Shown here one piece after another: positions 63,001-64,000 of a DNA stretch of 64,000 bases; within the stretch, counting starts at the first letter, position 1, and each line of letters begins with the position of its first letter. The notes under the pieces are model-generated. The model was not told the origin of the DNA. It saw only the letters and a list, made by a program, of their open reading frames with translations, and ran no database searches. The stretch is from Myxococcus eversor (GTDB taxonomy: Bacteria > Myxococcota > Myxococcia > Myxococcales > Myxococcaceae), in NCBI RefSeq assembly GCF_010894455.1, contig NZ_JAAIXY010000021.1, positions 1 through 64,000 on the forward strand, read 5' to 3'. A program made the position numbers and the translations under genes.

Positions 63001-63589
63001 TCCACGCCTCCGTGCCCAGGAGCACGAGGTTGCCGTGGTTGATGGTCGCCACGAGCTGGCCATGCCGGACGGGGATGCCGTCCACCTCCTGAGGCACCCG
63101 CACGTGCCAGAGCACGTCGGTCACTCGCGTGACGAGGGGCGCACCCAACTGCGACAGGTCCACGCCCAGCGCGGCCTGGTTGTCCTGGAGGAACTTGAAG
63201 AGGACGTCCGCGACGACGGCGGCGTCCACCTCCTCCGTGGAGCGGCCGAGCTGCTCCCGCAGCGTGGACAGGCTGACCGTGTTGCCCACGCCCGTCCCAG
63301 GGATGAGCGGAATGGCGCCCTGGATGGCGGTGGGCGAACCCGTGAGCGGGTCCAGGTACACGTGGAAGTCCCGCCCGTTGCGCGCGAAGAAGTCCTCCCA
63401 GACGCCCGGCCCCGCGCCCTTCAGCTTCGAGCGCGCCTCCTCCAGCGAGACATTGGAGACAGGCAGGTACAGCTCGGGCTTGAAGAACGCCTGGCTCGCC
63501 AACGAGCCAGGCTGTGAGGGCTGGAGTGCCCATGCCAGCGCGCTGCTACACAGCACGAGACAGGCTAGCCACTTCGACACAAGACGCAT
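60029..63589 (-). CDS. Large secreted zinc metalloprotease (M36/M4-like) with two Fn3-like repeats
   Basis: The product is 1186 residues. ATG 63589 with GGGAGGA upstream gives a signal peptide (WLACLVLCSSALAWA); ATG 63622 is less likely. An FTP-type propeptide (about 25-300: VLWHVRVPQEVDGIPVRHGQ, then VDAHSGEVLALEDD) precedes the catalytic domain with HEWGH (469-473), a downstream SEAYADIASIY that can supply the third ligand, and many Cys. Two 85-residue fibronectin-III-like repeats and a C-terminal pre-peptidase-like beta-domain follow. It is a likely predation or nutrient-scavenging protease. Confidence 0.88.
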   Translation of the reverse strand: MRLVSKWLACLVLCSSALAWALQPSQPGSLASQAFFKPELYLPVSNVSLEEARSKLKGAGPGVWEDFFARNGRDFHVYLDPLTGSPTAIQGAIPLIPGTGVGNTVSLSTLREQLGRSTEEVDAAVVADVLFKFLQDNQAALGVDLSQLGAPLVTRVTDVLWHVRVPQEVDGIPVRHGQLVATINHGNLVLLGTEAWSNVTASARPTLSPEQALTAGGERFGLLETPGALWQAPTLEFAPMARADAGFGEGYRHQLVWTYGFQNPGEGERWRVTVDAHSGEVLALEDDNHYLDATIKGGIYPLSNTEICPSNTTCGTMQVDSPMPWANTGLAAPDNFTDGAGVFNYGSGNVTTTLAGKYVRVSDACGSPSTSSSTGNIQLGGTNGQHDCATGGGGAGNTPASRSAFYELNRIAELARGWLPGNTWLKGQLTANVNINSTCNAFWNGSTVNFYRSGGGCRNTGEIAAVFDHEWGHGMDDFDSGGALSNSSEAYADIASIYRLQASCVGYGFFATTDLGCGRTPDGTGFNQNEAQAGGTWCNARCSGVRDADYLAHVNQTPATPRNFVCSRCSSGSGPCGRQVHCAAAPVRQAAWDLVARDLQAPPFNYDSNTAFIIGNKVFYQGSGNVGSWHACNCSAGTSDGCGASHGYMQWLAADDDNGNLNDGTPHMTAIHAAFNRHGIACSTPAPTNSGCVAGPKTAPTATASPSDGQVALSWSTVPAASEYWVMKTEGYAGCDFGKVRVATVTGTTYTDAEVANGRQYCYSVVPASSTACYGPAAACVCATAGGPCTPPGTATLSTPADGAANVALAPVLDWTDVSGATAYEVQVATDAGFGTVVRSATALTSSTWTVSPSLTASTPYFWRVRAVSGCGTSAYSTAFRFTTADTTCQHAAAPTLSTPANGATNVALAPALDWSDVTGATAYEVQVATDAGFSNVVRSANALPGSAWTVSSALTANTRYSWRARAVDACGAGNYSTGFDFTTQTGGGTCTSPALATYDATLRTPVCGNGCGCDTGTLVNSRGSQFLAAEPHTPNTLEGCPDGPFGFYHFDESIDRVVLKSVDGGPITPGKQVKVDVTVWCYDATDRLNLYYAPTVSGLPTWTSLASGLTCTGRGARTFSHTFTVGGTAGRHALRAQFVEASSPASSCTFGLYDDNDDVVFGVAAAVASSPARPQPTQGRTRAAR
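60637..61201 (-). repeat. Duplicated Fn3-like module within the metalloprotease
   Basis: Two tandem 85-residue units share most positions (starts TPADGAANVALAPVLDW and TPANGATNVALAPALDW; both continue TAYEVQVATDAGF), separated by a short Cys-containing linker. A recent internal duplication is likely. Confidence 0.8.
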
Positions 63590-63597
63590 GCGGTCCT

Positions 63598-63660
63598 CCC
63601 GCGAGTCACGAATGACAGACACTCCCCCCGGGGAGCACCGCTCAATCGAGCCCGCGAGTC
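63598..63660 (-). promoter_or_regulatory. Upstream region of the metalloprotease: direct repeat and hairpin
   Basis: CCCGCGAGTC occurs at 63598-63607 and again at 63651-63660. Between them lies CTCCCC-CC-GGGGAG (63622-63635). These sit in the putative leader of the metalloprotease gene and could be regulatory. The remaining sequence to 63843 shows no gene I can support. Confidence 0.3.
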
Positions 63661-63843
63661 GTGACGAGGGACATCGCTACTTTCGGGAACTGTCGGGCCG
63701 GCCGGAACATCCCTTCCCACTCGGCGCAGGACAGCCCACGGATGAACAGTCCTCAGGACTTCCAGTCGGACGCCTCCAGATGGATGAGGAGTCATCCACC
63801 GCACTTGGAGTCGACGCTCCGCGACCTCGGGCGCGGTCCTGGC

Positions 63844-63999
63844 TCAGGCGGCGAAGAGCAGGCGCGAGGACTGCTTCACCCACGCGCGTCGCGTCTCCAG
63901 CGTCCTGAAGTCCAGGAGGATGAGCTGGTCGAACACGCGCGGCATCATCGACAGCAGCGACACGGAGGACCAGATTTGCGCGAGGGCCAGCCGGCGTCG
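63844..63999 (-). CDS. C-terminal end of an unidentified protein (5' part outside window)
   Basis: The frame is open from the window edge to TGA 63844-63846, giving 51 residues ending KQSSRLLFAA. The visible part is helical and amphipathic (LALAQIWSSVSLLSMMPRVF, then DQLILLDFRTLETRRAWVKQ). The family cannot be identified from this stub. Confidence 0.55.
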   Translation of the reverse strand, partial: RRRLALAQIWSSVSLLSMMPRVFDQLILLDFRTLETRRAWVKQSSRLLFAA

Positions 64000-64000
64000 G

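Overview
The window is high-GC DNA whose coding style and gene content point to a myxobacterium of the Myxococcus/Corallococcus/Pyxidicoccus type. The pointers are an IF3 gene with a developmental-type C-terminal tail, a Ser/Thr kinase with a long TPR-like tail, an FHA-type sigma-54 activator, DUF4215 Cys-rich repeats ending in a MYXO-CTERM-like tail, and many secreted hydrolases and lipoproteins. The genus is an inference. No rRNA, tRNA, CRISPR array or insertion sequence was recognised.

Layout. 1-1764: two membrane proteins on the minus strand, the first cut by the window edge. 2071-2955: an RpoH-like sigma factor followed by a hairpin. 3578-24753: a 14-gene, co-directional contractile injection system (eCIS/phage-tail-like) locus. 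It encodes a DUF4255/Pvc16-type protein, an unknown 482-aa protein, sheath, two inner-tube proteins, DUF5908, a LysM tube adaptor, a VgrG-like spike, PAAR tip, gp25, a J-type baseplate protein, a Pvc12-like baseplate protein, a giant tape-measure protein and an AAA+ ATPase. Several start codons overlap the preceding stop, so it reads as one operon. A sigma-70-like promoter flanked by an 8-bp dyad and a structured leader precede it. The tape-measure protein carries a roughly 770-residue low-complexity insert with two in-frame tandem-repeat families. No tail fibre or recognisable toxin is present in the window.

24851-32714: a secreted S15-like hydrolase, then an OmpA/TSP3 outer-membrane protein directly followed by a 1383-aa Cys-rich surface lipoprotein with 14 DUF4215 repeats, two Ig-like repeats and a MYXO-CTERM-like tail. 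32804-38660: the kinase, a small hypothetical protein and the FHA sigma-54 activator. 38893-44523: infC with an AUU start, a GNAT acetyltransferase, a nitronate monooxygenase-like enzyme, a DUF6311-like membrane protein and a bestrophin-like channel.

44607-48282: a three-gene set of a CxxCH protein, a lipoprotein and a Tat-exported DUF1501 protein. 48398-53028: an M35-type protease, a beta-lactamase-fold protein that has lost its catalytic residues, an SRPBCC protein with a histone-H1-like tail, a hypothetical gene with a probable 3'-end frameshift, and a LysR remnant fused head-to-head with an SDR gene by an apparent deletion. 53170-64000: secreted proteins (CBM32-PKD-esterase, a small Cys-rich protein, a beta-propeller lipoprotein, a beta-helix lipoprotein), an O-methyltransferase, a large zinc metalloprotease with duplicated Fn3-like repeats, and the C-terminal end of one more gene.
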